Source of the DNA: DASSQJ01 sp963773655
GTDB taxonomy: Bacteria; Actinomycetota; Actinomycetes; Actinomycetales; Dermatophilaceae
Direction: 5' to 3'
Length of the DNA stretch: 64,000 nt
NCBI GenBank assembly: GCA_963773655.1
Contig: CAVZBX010000008.1
Coordinates: 73,031 to 137,030 of the forward strand
Shown here: positions 17,400 to 25,481 of the stretch, piece by piece
Layout: each line of letters opens with the position of its first letter
Numbering within the stretch: the stretch's first letter is position 1
Translations under genes and position numbers: made by a program
Notes under the pieces: model-generated
Databases searched by the model: none
The model's input: the letters and a program-made list of their open reading frames with translations, nothing else
Told to the model about the DNA's origin: nothing

Positions 17400-18788
17400 A
17401 TGACCACCACCCCCACCTCCCTGCAGCACCTCACCGGTGACCTCGACGGCACCGTGCACCACCCCGGCGACCTCGACTGGGACACCGCCCGCGCCGCGTG
17501 GAACCTCGCCGTCGACCAGCGGCCCGAGGCCGTCGTCACCGCCCGTTCGGCGGCCGACGTGCAGGCCACCGTCCGGGCCGCCGCCGCCCTCGGCCTGCGC
17601 GTGGCCCCCCAGTCCACCGGCCACCACGCCACTCCCCTCGGCCCGCTCGACGGCACCGTGCTGCTCCGCCTGTCCGGGATGCGCGGCGTCGACGTCGACC
17701 CGGAGCGCCGGGTCGCCCGGGTCCAGGGCGGCGCCGTCTGGGCCGACGTCACCGCAGCGGCGGCCGAGCACGGGCTCGCCGCGCTCGCCGGCTCGGCCGC
17801 GGACGTCGGCGTGGCCGGCTACACCCTCGGCGGCGGCCTCAGCTGGCTGGCCCGCTCGCACGGCCTGGCCGCGGGCAGCGTCACCGCGCTCGAGGTGGTC
17901 ACCGCCGACGGCGAGCACCGCCGCGTCGACGCCGACCACGACCCCGACCTCTTCTGGGCCCTGCGCGGCGGCGGCGGCAGCTTCGCCGTCGTCACCGCGC
18001 TCGAGCTGCGTCTGTTCCCGCTCGCCTCCCTCGAGGCCGGCGCCCTCTTCTTCCCGCTCGAGCGGGCCGCGCAGGTGCTGACGGCGTGGCGCGGCTGGGT
18101 CGACGGCCTCCCCGACGAGGTGACCACCGTCGTCCGGGTGCTGCGCTTCCCGCCGCTCCCCGAGCTGCCGCCGTTCCTGTCGGGACAGTCGCTCGCGGTC
18201 GTCGAGCTCGCCTCGACCCTCGACCCCGCCGCCACGGCGACGCTGCTCGAGCCGCTGCGTGCCCTCGGCCCGGTGGTGGACACGGTGACCACGACGCCGG
18301 TGACCGAGCTCGCCCTGCTCCACATGGACCCGCCCGGCCCGGTCCCGGGCATGGGCGACGGGATGCTGCTCGCCGACGTCACGGCCGAGACGCTGGAGGC
18401 GTTCCTCGCCGTGGCCGGCCCCGGTGTCGAGACGCCGCTGCTCAGCCTGGAGCTGCGGCTCCTCGGTGGCGCCCTGGCGCCCGGCCGCGTCGCCGGCGGC
18501 GCGGTCGACGGGCTCGACGCGGGCTTCCTGTGCTTCGGGGTCGCGATGCTGCCCGACCCGGCCCTCGCCCCCGTGGTCGAGGCCGCCGTGCAGGGGGCGA
18601 TGGCGGCGATCGCGCCGTGGCGGGCCACGAGGGCCTTCCTCAACTTCGCCGAGACCCGGCGCGACGTCGGGTCGTTCTTCGACGACGAGACCCTGGCGAG
18701 GCTGCGCCGCGTCAAGGCCGCGTACGACCCCTCCGACCTGGTGCGGGCGCACCAGCCGGTGGCGGCGGCGGAGGGCGCCCCTGCCTGA
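17400..18788 (+). CDS. FAD-linked oxidase of the berberine-bridge-enzyme (BBE-like) family
   Basis: A 462-residue flavoprotein. The FAD_binding_4 domain spans about residues 40-210 with VAPQSTGHHATPLG, where the His after Gly is the usual site of covalent flavin attachment. GVAGYTLGGGLSWLARSHGLA and LFWALRGGGGSFAVVTALELRL are further FAD contacts. A substrate domain follows, and the C-terminal RATRAFLNFAE with YDPSDLVRAHQPV is a shortened BBE tail. No second (cysteinyl) attachment site is apparent. It oxidises an unknown substrate with oxygen. Divergence from a PadR gene across a palindrome suggests inducible expression in response to a phenolic or a drug-like molecule. Confidence 0.88.
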   Translation: MTTTPTSLQHLTGDLDGTVHHPGDLDWDTARAAWNLAVDQRPEAVVTARSAADVQATVRAAAALGLRVAPQSTGHHATPLGPLDGTVLLRLSGMRGVDVDPERRVARVQGGAVWADVTAAAAEHGLAALAGSAADVGVAGYTLGGGLSWLARSHGLAAGSVTALEVVTADGEHRRVDADHDPDLFWALRGGGGSFAVVTALELRLFPLASLEAGALFFPLERAAQVLTAWRGWVDGLPDEVTTVVRVLRFPPLPELPPFLSGQSLAVVELASTLDPAATATLLEPLRALGPVVDTVTTTPVTELALLHMDPPGPVPGMGDGMLLADVTAETLEAFLAVAGPGVETPLLSLELRLLGGALAPGRVAGGAVDGLDAGFLCFGVAMLPDPALAPVVEAAVQGAMAAIAPWRATRAFLNFAETRRDVGSFFDDETLARLRRVKAAYDPSDLVRAHQPVAAAEGAPA

Positions 18789-18849
18789 CCGAGGCCCCCG
18801 GACGACCCGTTCGGATCCGGCCACCCCGATGACGACCTACCGTTGACCC

Positions 18850-19839
18850 ATGCCGTCGGAGGGTCGACCCGACTCGGACGGCCCCGAGCCGCAGGGGCCG
18901 TCCGAGACCGACCGTGCCCTCGCGCAGATGCTCGAGCAGTGGCGGGCCGAGGACCCCGAGGGGTTCGAGGCGTTCATGCGGCGCGGCGGCCCCGCGCCGT
19001 ACCGGCAGGGGTCGGAGCTGCGGGTCCGCAGCCCCCGGCTCAAGGCGCTGCTCGTCGTCATCGCCCTGGCGCTCGTCGCCCTCGTCTCGCCGGTGCCCCA
19101 GTGGGTCGGGTCCGTCGCCGACACCCTGAGCGGCGCCCCCACCCCGCCCGGGGCCGTCGAGGCCGGGGCGCCGGTCACGGTGGCGCCCCGGCCCGTCACG
19201 GGCGGCCGGCTCGCACCGGCGGTGCCGATCGGCGGGGCTCCGCCGGCCGACGAGTACGCCTTCCTCAACACCCAGCCCGGCACCTCGACCCCGGTCACCT
19301 TCGACCCGTGCCGCCCCATCCACTACGTCGTCCGCGACCACGGCGTCGGGGAGGACGGCATCCAGCTCGTCCACGACGCGGTGGCGGAGGTGAGCGCGGC
19401 CACCGGGCTCGTCTTCGTCTTCGACGGGCTCACCGACGAGGTGCCCACCGACCAGCGGCCGGTGAGCATGCCCGGGCGCTACGGCCCGGGCTACGCGCCG
19501 GTGCTCGTCGCGTGGACCGACCCGGACGAGGAGCCCGAGCTCGAGGGCAGCACCGCGGGGCTGGGCGGGCCGGTCTCGGTGCGCGGCGGCGACGGCCGCT
19601 GGACCTATGTGACCGGTCGGGTGCAGCTCGACACCCCACAGCTGGCCCCCGACCTCGGCTTCTTCGGGCGCGGCTCGGTGCAGGCGGTCGTCATGCACGA
19701 GCTGGCGCACGTCGTCGGCGCGGACCACTCCGAGGACCCCTCCCAGCTGATGGCCGCCGAGCACCGGGGGCAGCGCGGCTGGGAGGACGGCGACCGCTAC
19801 GCCCTGGCCGTGCTCGGACAGGGGCCGTGCGTGCCCTGA
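18850..19839 (+). CDS. membrane-anchored matrixin-like zinc metalloprotease
   Basis: A 329-residue protein with a short cytoplasmic N-terminus (about 1-58, ending RSPRLKA). One transmembrane helix follows at about 60-82, and then an extracellular region. The zinc-binding HExxHxxGxxH motif is HELAHVVGADH at residues 283-293, followed by SQLMAAE, the Met-turn seen in matrixins and other metzincins. The single helix places the catalytic domain outside. The PRPVTGG/GAP-rich segment after the helix is a linker. Substrates unknown. The gene is followed by a convergent lipoprotein. Confidence 0.85.
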   Translation: MPSEGRPDSDGPEPQGPSETDRALAQMLEQWRAEDPEGFEAFMRRGGPAPYRQGSELRVRSPRLKALLVVIALALVALVSPVPQWVGSVADTLSGAPTPPGAVEAGAPVTVAPRPVTGGRLAPAVPIGGAPPADEYAFLNTQPGTSTPVTFDPCRPIHYVVRDHGVGEDGIQLVHDAVAEVSAATGLVFVFDGLTDEVPTDQRPVSMPGRYGPGYAPVLVAWTDPDEEPELEGSTAGLGGPVSVRGGDGRWTYVTGRVQLDTPQLAPDLGFFGRGSVQAVVMHELAHVVGADHSEDPSQLMAAEHRGQRGWEDGDRYALAVLGQGPCVP

Positions 19840-19860
19840 CCCGAACGGGCCGCCCCTGCC

Positions 19861-20862
19861 TCAGCTCCGGGACAGCTGCACCACCGACTCGACGACGAGC
19901 GCCCGCACGCGGGGACCGAGCGTGTCGGGGTCGCCCTCGCCGTGCACCTCGCGCTCCCGGCTCGCCACCTCGGCGTCGGCGAGCGCCACGGCGAAGGCCC
20001 GGGTGACGTCGACCGGGTCGACCGCGCCGTCCGCGAACGCGTCGACCTCCCGCAGGTCGGTGGTGAGCCCGCCGGACGGGTCGCGGCTCGTCAGGTACTC
20101 GCTGCCGGGAGCCGCCCCGACGGCGAGGCCGGCGAGGCGGTTGGCGTTCACCCCGACCTCGACGTAGGGGCGGGGCGACATCGCGTCGACCGAGGGCCAC
20201 GGGCTGTACGCCGCGAGGAAGGGCGCCGCGTCGGCACCGAGCACGTCGTCCGCGACCGCTCCGAGCCAGTCGCCGTCCCACAGCAGCGCAGCGGCCGCCC
20301 GCGGCGACGGGCCGGCCACGAAGCAGCCCGGGAACGGCTGGGCGGGCAGCAGCGCGGCCATCCCGGCGGCATTGGCTCCCGCCCCCTGGCCGACGACGAG
20401 CAGTGGCCGGGCGGGTAGGCCCACCCCGGCCCCGGCCTCCGCCGCGGCCGCCGCCACCGCGCAGCTCACCTGGGCGTTCACCTGCTCCACCTGCGCCACG
20501 ACGTCGTCGACGGGGCGCCCGGCGAGGGTGACGAGCGCGGGGTCCTCCACCCCCCACCGCACCACGGCGGCCGCCACCCCGCGCGCCGCGACGGCGCGGG
20601 CGAGCGCCTCCGGGACCGCCGGGTCGGCGGCCGGGTCGGGCACCACCACCGCGAGGGGCGGCTCACCGCTGTCCCCCGGCAGGTACAGGTCGAGGGTGGG
20701 GTCGCGCCAGCCGTCGGGAGCGGTGGCGTACCGGACGCCGGAGGTGACGAGCACCGTGGCGGCCGCCGCGCTCTCGGTGCGCGACGCGTCGGGCGCGGCG
20801 GGTGCGCTGCACGCCGAGAGCGCCACGGCGACGGCCGTGAGGGCGACCCGGCGACCGGGCAC
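19861..20862 (-). CDS. putative lipoprotein with alpha/beta-hydrolase-like fold
   Basis: A 333-residue protein; the GTG at 20862 gives a short signal peptide ending in the lipobox ALSAC, so it is likely lipidated and surface-anchored. LDLYLPGDSGEPPLAVVVPDP and LLVVGQGAGANAAGMAAL resemble an esterase/lipase core, but the nucleophile-elbow Ser is replaced by Gln/Ala-Gly (GQGAG). Catalysis is therefore doubtful. The C-terminal REREVHGEGDPDTLGPRVRALV is helical. Its start is four bases after the stop of a GlsB-like gene, suggesting co-transcription. Function beyond a secreted hydrolase-like protein is unknown. Confidence 0.7.
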   Translation of the reverse strand: MPGRRVALTAVAVALSACSAPAAPDASRTESAAAATVLVTSGVRYATAPDGWRDPTLDLYLPGDSGEPPLAVVVPDPAADPAVPEALARAVAARGVAAAVVRWGVEDPALVTLAGRPVDDVVAQVEQVNAQVSCAVAAAAAEAGAGVGLPARPLLVVGQGAGANAAGMAALLPAQPFPGCFVAGPSPRAAAALLWDGDWLGAVADDVLGADAAPFLAAYSPWPSVDAMSPRPYVEVGVNANRLAGLAVGAAPGSEYLTSRDPSGGLTTDLREVDAFADGAVDPVDVTRAFAVALADAEVASREREVHGEGDPDTLGPRVRALVVESVVQLSRS

Positions 20863-20866
20863 GGGG

Positions 20867-21130
20867 TCAGGCCGTGGCGCGGCGCCCCTGCCACCACTGC
20901 CAGGCGGCGGTGACGATGACGGCGCCGACGATCGAGCCGATGATGCCGCTCGGGCGCAGCTCCAGGCCGTCACCGGCGACGAGGCTGGCGAGCAGGCCGC
21001 CGACGAAGGACCCCGCGATCCCCGCCGCGAAGGCCAGCGGCCAGTTCACGCCACCGCCGCTGCGGCCGAGGATCAGCTGGGCCACGGCCCCGATGAGCAT
21101 GCCGAAGAGGATGATCCCGAGGATGAGCAT
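20867..21130 (-). CDS. GlsB/YeaQ/YmgE-family stress-response membrane protein
   Basis: An 87-residue protein with three hydrophobic, glycine-rich helices and the family hallmarks LILGIILFGMLIGAVAQLIL and GIAGSFVGGLLASLV. The closing GIIGSIVGAVIVTAAWQWW is also typical. Members (transglycosylase-associated proteins) are small inner-membrane proteins tied to envelope stress and salt tolerance. Molecular function is not established. It heads a likely two-gene operon with the lipoprotein and diverges from a two-helix membrane protein gene. Confidence 0.88.
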   Translation of the reverse strand: MLILGIILFGMLIGAVAQLILGRSGGGVNWPLAFAAGIAGSFVGGLLASLVAGDGLELRPSGIIGSIVGAVIVTAAWQWWQGRRATA

Positions 21131-21183
21131 GGGGGCAGCGTAGATGAGTCGTGTGACGGAGCAGACACCCGGTTGATTGGTGA

Positions 21184-21201
21184 ACTACTACCGGTAGTAG
21201 T
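21184..21201. promoter_or_regulatory. 18-bp perfect palindrome in a divergent promoter region
   Basis: ACTACTACCGGTAGTAGT is its own exact complement. It lies 54 bases upstream of GlsB-like and 74 upstream of the rightward membrane gene, in the most AT-rich part of the gap. It is well placed as an operator. The regulator is unknown. Confidence 0.65.
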
Positions 21202-21274
21202 AGTTTCTGTTGCGCAAGCCAAAGACCACCGACGGAGGGTCGCAACCCGGCTCTCGAAAGGGCAGGAAAACCCC

Positions 21275-21862
21275 ATGCGTAGCACCATCGACAAGCTCGT
21301 CTCCTGGACCGGTCTCATCGTCGCCGCCGTGCTGCTCGTCGCCGGCGGCCTCCTCATGTGGGCGGCCAACTTCGCCTCGACGAACGTGCACGACCAGCTC
21401 GCCGCGCAGGAGATCACCATGCCGGCCGAGGAGGCGCTCACCACGCCCGAGATGAAGGCCAACCTCTCCGAGTACGCGGGCCAGCAGATGACGACCGGCG
21501 CCCAGGCCAAGGCCTACGCCGACTACTACATCCTCGCGCACATGAACGAGTCCTCCGACGGCCGCACCTACTCGCAGGTCTCCGGCGAGTACCGCGCGGC
21601 GATGGAGGAGGACCCCACCTCCGAGGCCGCCCAGGAGCTCGGCCAGCTCCGTGAGTCCCTCTTCATGGGCAGCACCCTCCGCGGCCTGCTCCTCAACGCC
21701 TACGCCTTCGGCATGATCGGCATGATCGCCTTCTGGGCCGGCATCGCCGCCTTCGCCGGCGCCGCCGGGATGCTGGTGCTCGGTTTCCTCGGCCTGCGCC
21801 ACGGCCGCAAGGTGGAGCTGCTCGAGGCTCCCGAGATCGAGAAGATCCCGGCCACCGCCTGA
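21275..21862 (+). CDS. two-helix membrane protein of unknown function
   Basis: A 195-residue protein with one helix near the N-terminus (about 11-31), an external domain of about 110 acidic residues, and a second hydrophobic stretch at about 142-180. The external part contains EITMPAEEALTTPEMKANL, YYILAHMNESSDGRTYSQVSGEYRAAM and AQELGQLRESLFMGSTLR. The pattern fits actinobacterial aminopeptidase-like or DUF-type stress proteins of this size, but I do not recognise a family. GGCAGG precedes the ATG. A strong hairpin follows the stop, so it is probably transcribed alone. Confidence 0.7.
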   Translation: MRSTIDKLVSWTGLIVAAVLLVAGGLLMWAANFASTNVHDQLAAQEITMPAEEALTTPEMKANLSEYAGQQMTTGAQAKAYADYYILAHMNESSDGRTYSQVSGEYRAAMEEDPTSEAAQELGQLRESLFMGSTLRGLLLNAYAFGMIGMIAFWAGIAAFAGAAGMLVLGFLGLRHGRKVELLEAPEIEKIPATA

Positions 21863-21894
21863 GCCCCGAGCTGCGGGATCCCTGTCCCCGCACC

Positions 21895-21924
21895 GAGACC
21901 CCGGCCCGCGAGGGCCGGGGTCTC
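21895..21924 (+). terminator. intrinsic hairpin terminator
   Basis: Perfect 13-bp arms (GAGACCCCGGCCC and complement) with a 4-base loop lie 33 bases after the stop of the two-helix membrane protein gene. Confidence 0.75.
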
Positions 21925-21956
21925 CGGCGTCCGCGGCTTTCCCGAGCCCTCCCCAC

Positions 21957-21974
21957 GCCGCCACCGGTGGCGGC
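21957..21974. promoter_or_regulatory. 18-bp palindrome just upstream of the SulP permease start
   Basis: GCCGCCACCGGTGGCGGC is a perfect palindrome ending 11 bases before the GTG start, overlapping where a ribosome-binding site should be. It shares the central ACCGGT with the palindrome at 21184-21201. It could be an operator or an mRNA hairpin controlling translation. Confidence 0.5.
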
Positions 21975-21985
21975 ACACTGAGCGC

Positions 21986-23767
21986 GTGCAGCGACGCGCC
22001 CCCGGGCTCCCCCACGGCCTGGTCCTGCTGCGCGGCTACACCGGCCGGCACCTGCCGGCCGACCTGCTCGCCGGGCTGCTCGTCGCGGCCCTCGCCGTGC
22101 CCCAGTCGCTGGGCTACGCGGCGGTCGCGGGGGTGCCGGTCCAGGTCGGTCTCTACACGCTGCCGCCGTCGCTGCTCGCCTACGCGCTCTTCGGCTCCTC
22201 GCGGCTGCTCTTCGTGGGGCCGGTGTCGACGGTGTCGGTGCTGTCGGGCTCGATCGTGCGCGGCCTGTCGGGCGGCGACCCCGAGATGGCCGTGCAGCTC
22301 ACCTCGGCGCTCGCGCTCACCGCGGGCGTGGCGCTGCTCGTGGTCGGGCTGCTCCGGGCCGGCTGGGTGGCGCAGTTCCTCTCCGAGCCGATCGTCGCCG
22401 GGTTCGTCGCCGGGCTCGTCGTGCTCATCGTCGTCGGCGAGCTGCCGGGACTGTCCGGGCTGCCGAGCCCGAACGGCAGCCTCCTGGAGCGACTGGCCGC
22501 CATCGCCCGCGACCTGCCGCTGTTCCACCCGCTGACCCTCGCGCTGGGGGTCGGGGCCCTCGTCGTGCTGTTCGTCGGGCAGCGGCTCGCACCGCGGGTG
22601 CCGTGGTCGCTCGTCGTGCTCGTCGCGGGGATCGTCCTCTCGGATCGGCTCGGGCTGGCCGATCGCGGGGTCGTCGTGGTCGGCGACATCCCGAGCGGGC
22701 TGCCGCTGCCGGGGCTCCCGGTGCTCGACCTCGGGCAGTGGCCGCCCATCGTCACCGGCGGGCTCGCCATCGGTGCGGTGGCGATCGCCGAGGGACTGGC
22801 TGCCGCGCGGACGTTCTCGAAGGGCACCGACCCCAGCGACCCGGCGGCCGACGACCGCGAGTTCGTCGCCACCGGCGCCGCCAACCTCGCCTCCGGGCTG
22901 TTCGGCGGGATGGGGGTCGGCGGGTCGCTGTCGAAGACCGCGGCCAACGCCCGGGCCGGGGCGTTCACGCAGGTGAGCAGCGTCGCCGCGGCGGTGGTCG
23001 TGCTGGTCTTCGTCGTCGCCGCCGCGGGGCTGCTCGCCCAGCTGCCGCGCGCGGTGCTGTCGGCGATCGTCATCCACGCGGTGTGGGGCCTGGTGCGCCC
23101 GTCGGTGTTCCGGCACTACGCGGCCGTGCGCCGCAACGACTTCATCGCGTCGATGGTCGCGTTCGGCGGGGTGCTGCTGCTCGGCCCGCTGAACGGCCTC
23201 CTGCTCGCCATCGCCCAGTCCCTGCTCGGGCTCGTCTACCGGTCGATGCAGGTGCACGTCGACGAGATGGGCCGGGTCTCGGGCGAGAAGGCCGCGTGGG
23301 GGTCGGTGCGGCACGGCCCGCAGCGCCGCACCTACGCGGGGGTGCTCGTGCTCCGGCCGGACGGGCCGCTGTTCTGGGCGAACGCGACCTCGGTGCTGCG
23401 CCGCGTCGAGAGCAGGACCGCCGGGCGGGAGGACCTACGGGCCGTGGTGCTCGACCTCGAGGCGACCAACCAGATGGACACGACGACCGCCGAGCGGCTC
23501 GCCTCGCTGCTGGCCTCGCTGCGCTCCCGCGGCATCGACCTGCAGCTCGTACGGGTGTTCGGCGACGTCCGCGAGGTGCTCGGCCGGTGCGGTTTCCTCG
23601 AGGAGCTCGGACCGGACCACGTGTGGCACTCCATCGCGGCCGGGGTCAAGGCCGCCCGCAAGGCCCCGGCGTTCGCGTGGGCGGAGGACGCCGACCTCGA
23701 CGAGTCCGCCGAGGGCGAGCACATCGAGTCGCGCCGGGAGGGCAAGCACGAGGGCCTGGACGACTGA
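21986..23767 (+). CDS. SulP/SLC26-family anion permease with STAS domain
   Basis: A 593-residue transporter. Ten to fourteen hydrophobic segments fill residues ~20-430, opening with LLAGLLVAALAVPQSLGYAAVAGVPVQVGLYT, the SLC26 signature. LFVGPVSTVSVLSG and EFVATGAANLASGLFGGMGVGGSLSKTAANARAGA are the conserved substrate-site and helix 8-10 motifs. The C-terminal STAS domain begins near residue 450 (YAGVLVLRPDGPLFWAN) and contains VVLDLEATNQMDTTTAERL. It probably moves sulfate, bicarbonate or another anion; the substrate cannot be told from sequence. The GTG start sits just after a perfect palindrome. Confidence 0.9.
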   Translation: MQRRAPGLPHGLVLLRGYTGRHLPADLLAGLLVAALAVPQSLGYAAVAGVPVQVGLYTLPPSLLAYALFGSSRLLFVGPVSTVSVLSGSIVRGLSGGDPEMAVQLTSALALTAGVALLVVGLLRAGWVAQFLSEPIVAGFVAGLVVLIVVGELPGLSGLPSPNGSLLERLAAIARDLPLFHPLTLALGVGALVVLFVGQRLAPRVPWSLVVLVAGIVLSDRLGLADRGVVVVGDIPSGLPLPGLPVLDLGQWPPIVTGGLAIGAVAIAEGLAAARTFSKGTDPSDPAADDREFVATGAANLASGLFGGMGVGGSLSKTAANARAGAFTQVSSVAAAVVVLVFVVAAAGLLAQLPRAVLSAIVIHAVWGLVRPSVFRHYAAVRRNDFIASMVAFGGVLLLGPLNGLLLAIAQSLLGLVYRSMQVHVDEMGRVSGEKAAWGSVRHGPQRRTYAGVLVLRPDGPLFWANATSVLRRVESRTAGREDLRAVVLDLEATNQMDTTTAERLASLLASLRSRGIDLQLVRVFGDVREVLGRCGFLEELGPDHVWHSIAAGVKAARKAPAFAWAEDADLDESAEGEHIESRREGKHEGLDD

Positions 23768-23816
23768 CCGGCTGCCGGCCGCCGAGGGGCGCCGGCCACG
23801 TCGGGAGCCGACGGAC

Positions 23817-24857
23817 TCAGAAGGACGTGATGACGGTGACCCCGCCGCCGCCACCCCGGTCCATCGTGGTCAGCACCGCGGCCGCCTCGTGGAGGTCGAC
23901 CGTCCGGCCCACCAGGGCCTCCGGGCGGAGCCTGCCGGTCTCCACCATCGCGAGCATGGCCCCGTAGCGGTGCGCCGGCATGCCGTGGCTGCCGAGGATC
24001 TCGAGCTCGTGCGCGACGACCCGGTCCATCGGCACCGCGGTCTCCGCGTGCTCGGCGAGCAGCAGCCCCACCTGCACGTGGCGGCCCCGGGCCCGGAGGC
24101 CGCGGATCGAGTCGGCGCAGGCCACGGGGTGCCCCACGGCGTCGAGGGACACGTCCGAGCCGCCACGGGTGTGCTCCCGCACCGCCGCCGGCACGTCGTC
24201 CACCCGCGTGCGGTCGACCACCGCGACGGCGCCCAGCGACTCGGCGAGCCGGAGCGCCGCGGCGTCGACGTCCACCGCGACGACGTTCGCGCCCGCGGCG
24301 GCTGCGATCATCACCGCGGAGAGGCCGACCCCGCCGCACCCGTGCACGGTCACCCACTCACCGGGGGCCACCCGGCCCTGGTCGACGACCGCGCGGAAGG
24401 CGGTGGCGAAGCGGCAGCCGAGGCTCGCCGCGGCGGCCGGGTCCATCCCGTCGGGCAGGGTGACGAGGTTGACGTCGGCGTTGCGCACGGTGACGAGCTG
24501 CGCGAACGAGCCCCAGTAGGTGAAGCCCGGCTGCTCCTGGTGCTCGCACACCTGCTGGTTGCCGGACCGGCACTGGGCGCACACCCCGCACCCGGCGACG
24601 AACGGCACGGTGACCCGGTCGCCGGCGCGGAACCGGCGCACCTCGGCGCCGACGGCCACCACCTCCCCCGCGAACTCGTGGCCGGGGACGTGCGGCAGCG
24701 AGACGCCGGTGTCGTGCCCCAGCCAGGCGTGCCAGTCACTGCGGCAGACCCCGCTCGCCGCCACCTCCACGACGACACCGTCCGGCGGCGGCGACGGGTC
24801 CGGGACGGTCACCACCTCGGGGGTGGTCCCGAACTCCTCGATGAGCAGGGCCCGCAT
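23817..24857 (-). CDS. zinc-dependent alcohol dehydrogenase
   Basis: A 346-residue medium-chain dehydrogenase. The catalytic zinc ligands lie in GVCRSDWHAW and PGHEFAGEV, and the structural zinc is bound by four cysteines in CGVCAQCRSGNQQVC. The Rossmann segment is VTVHGCGGVGLSAVMIAAAAGA followed by VAVDVD, an acidic strand end that favours NAD(H). The ATG at 24857 gives the usual length. It lies 14 bases after a DUF302 gene on the same strand. Alcohol or aldehyde substrate unknown. Confidence 0.9.
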   Translation of the reverse strand: MRALLIEEFGTTPEVVTVPDPSPPPDGVVVEVAASGVCRSDWHAWLGHDTGVSLPHVPGHEFAGEVVAVGAEVRRFRAGDRVTVPFVAGCGVCAQCRSGNQQVCEHQEQPGFTYWGSFAQLVTVRNADVNLVTLPDGMDPAAAASLGCRFATAFRAVVDQGRVAPGEWVTVHGCGGVGLSAVMIAAAAGANVVAVDVDAAALRLAESLGAVAVVDRTRVDDVPAAVREHTRGGSDVSLDAVGHPVACADSIRGLRARGRHVQVGLLLAEHAETAVPMDRVVAHELEILGSHGMPAHRYGAMLAMVETGRLRPEALVGRTVDLHEAAAVLTTMDRGGGGGVTVITSF

Positions 24858-24871
24858 CGTGGTCGGCCGCG

Positions 24872-25273
24872 TCAGGCGTCGGAGCCGCTGAGGTGGGCGA
24901 GGGCCTTGGAGATCCGGTCCTTGGCGTCGGCCGCGACGTCGGCCAGCGCCTCGTTGCCGGTCACCTGGACCATCGCGTCGGGGTCCATCGCCTCGACGAC
25001 GGTCGCGTCGCCGTCGCCGGCGCGGACCACGACGTTGCACGGCAGGAGCACGCCGATGGACGGCTCGGCCTGCGTCGCGGCGTGCGCCAGCGGCGGCCGG
25101 CAGGCGCCGAGGATCACCTGCGGCGGGATCTGCGCGCCGATCTTCGTCATCAGCGTGTCGGCGAGGTCGATCTCGGTGAGGATGCCGAAGCCCTGCTCCT
25201 GCAGCGCCTCACGGGTGGCGCCGAGCACCTCCTCGAAGGGTCGGTGGACGGTGGTCGACAGCGTGTAGGTCAT
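24872..25273 (-). CDS. DUF302 domain protein
   Basis: A 133-residue protein with a GGAGGAA ribosome-binding site before the ATG. It opens with the family pattern LSTTVHRPFEEVLGATREALQEQGFGILTEIDLADTL. It continues with ILGACRPPLAHAATQAEPSIGVLLPCNVVVR and a C-terminal helical tail. DUF302 proteins form small alpha/beta dimers, often near oxidoreductase or thiol-related genes; their biochemical role is unsettled. It sits directly upstream of a zinc alcohol dehydrogenase and may be co-transcribed. Confidence 0.88.
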   Translation of the reverse strand: MTYTLSTTVHRPFEEVLGATREALQEQGFGILTEIDLADTLMTKIGAQIPPQVILGACRPPLAHAATQAEPSIGVLLPCNVVVRAGDGDATVVEAMDPDAMVQVTGNEALADVAADAKDRISKALAHLSGSDA

Positions 25274-25481
25274 GCGGTTCCTCCTTGGTGTCCGACTGCT
25301 CTCCCCACCGTCGCACACACCCGGCGGGGTATGTCCACCCGGGGTCGCCCCATCAGCCCTGGGTGCTCCACGCACCCGCCGTCACGGCGCCCCTCCTCGC
25401 CCGACCCCGCCGCTGGACACCCGTGGGAGGGTGGAGGCAGCCGGGTCGCGGCTCCGTGGCCGGCGCGGACGGGAGGGCACC

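Noticed and set aside
19861..20862. Active lipase assignment for the lipoprotein
   Set aside because: The nucleophile-elbow serine is missing (GQGAG), so catalytic activity cannot be supported.
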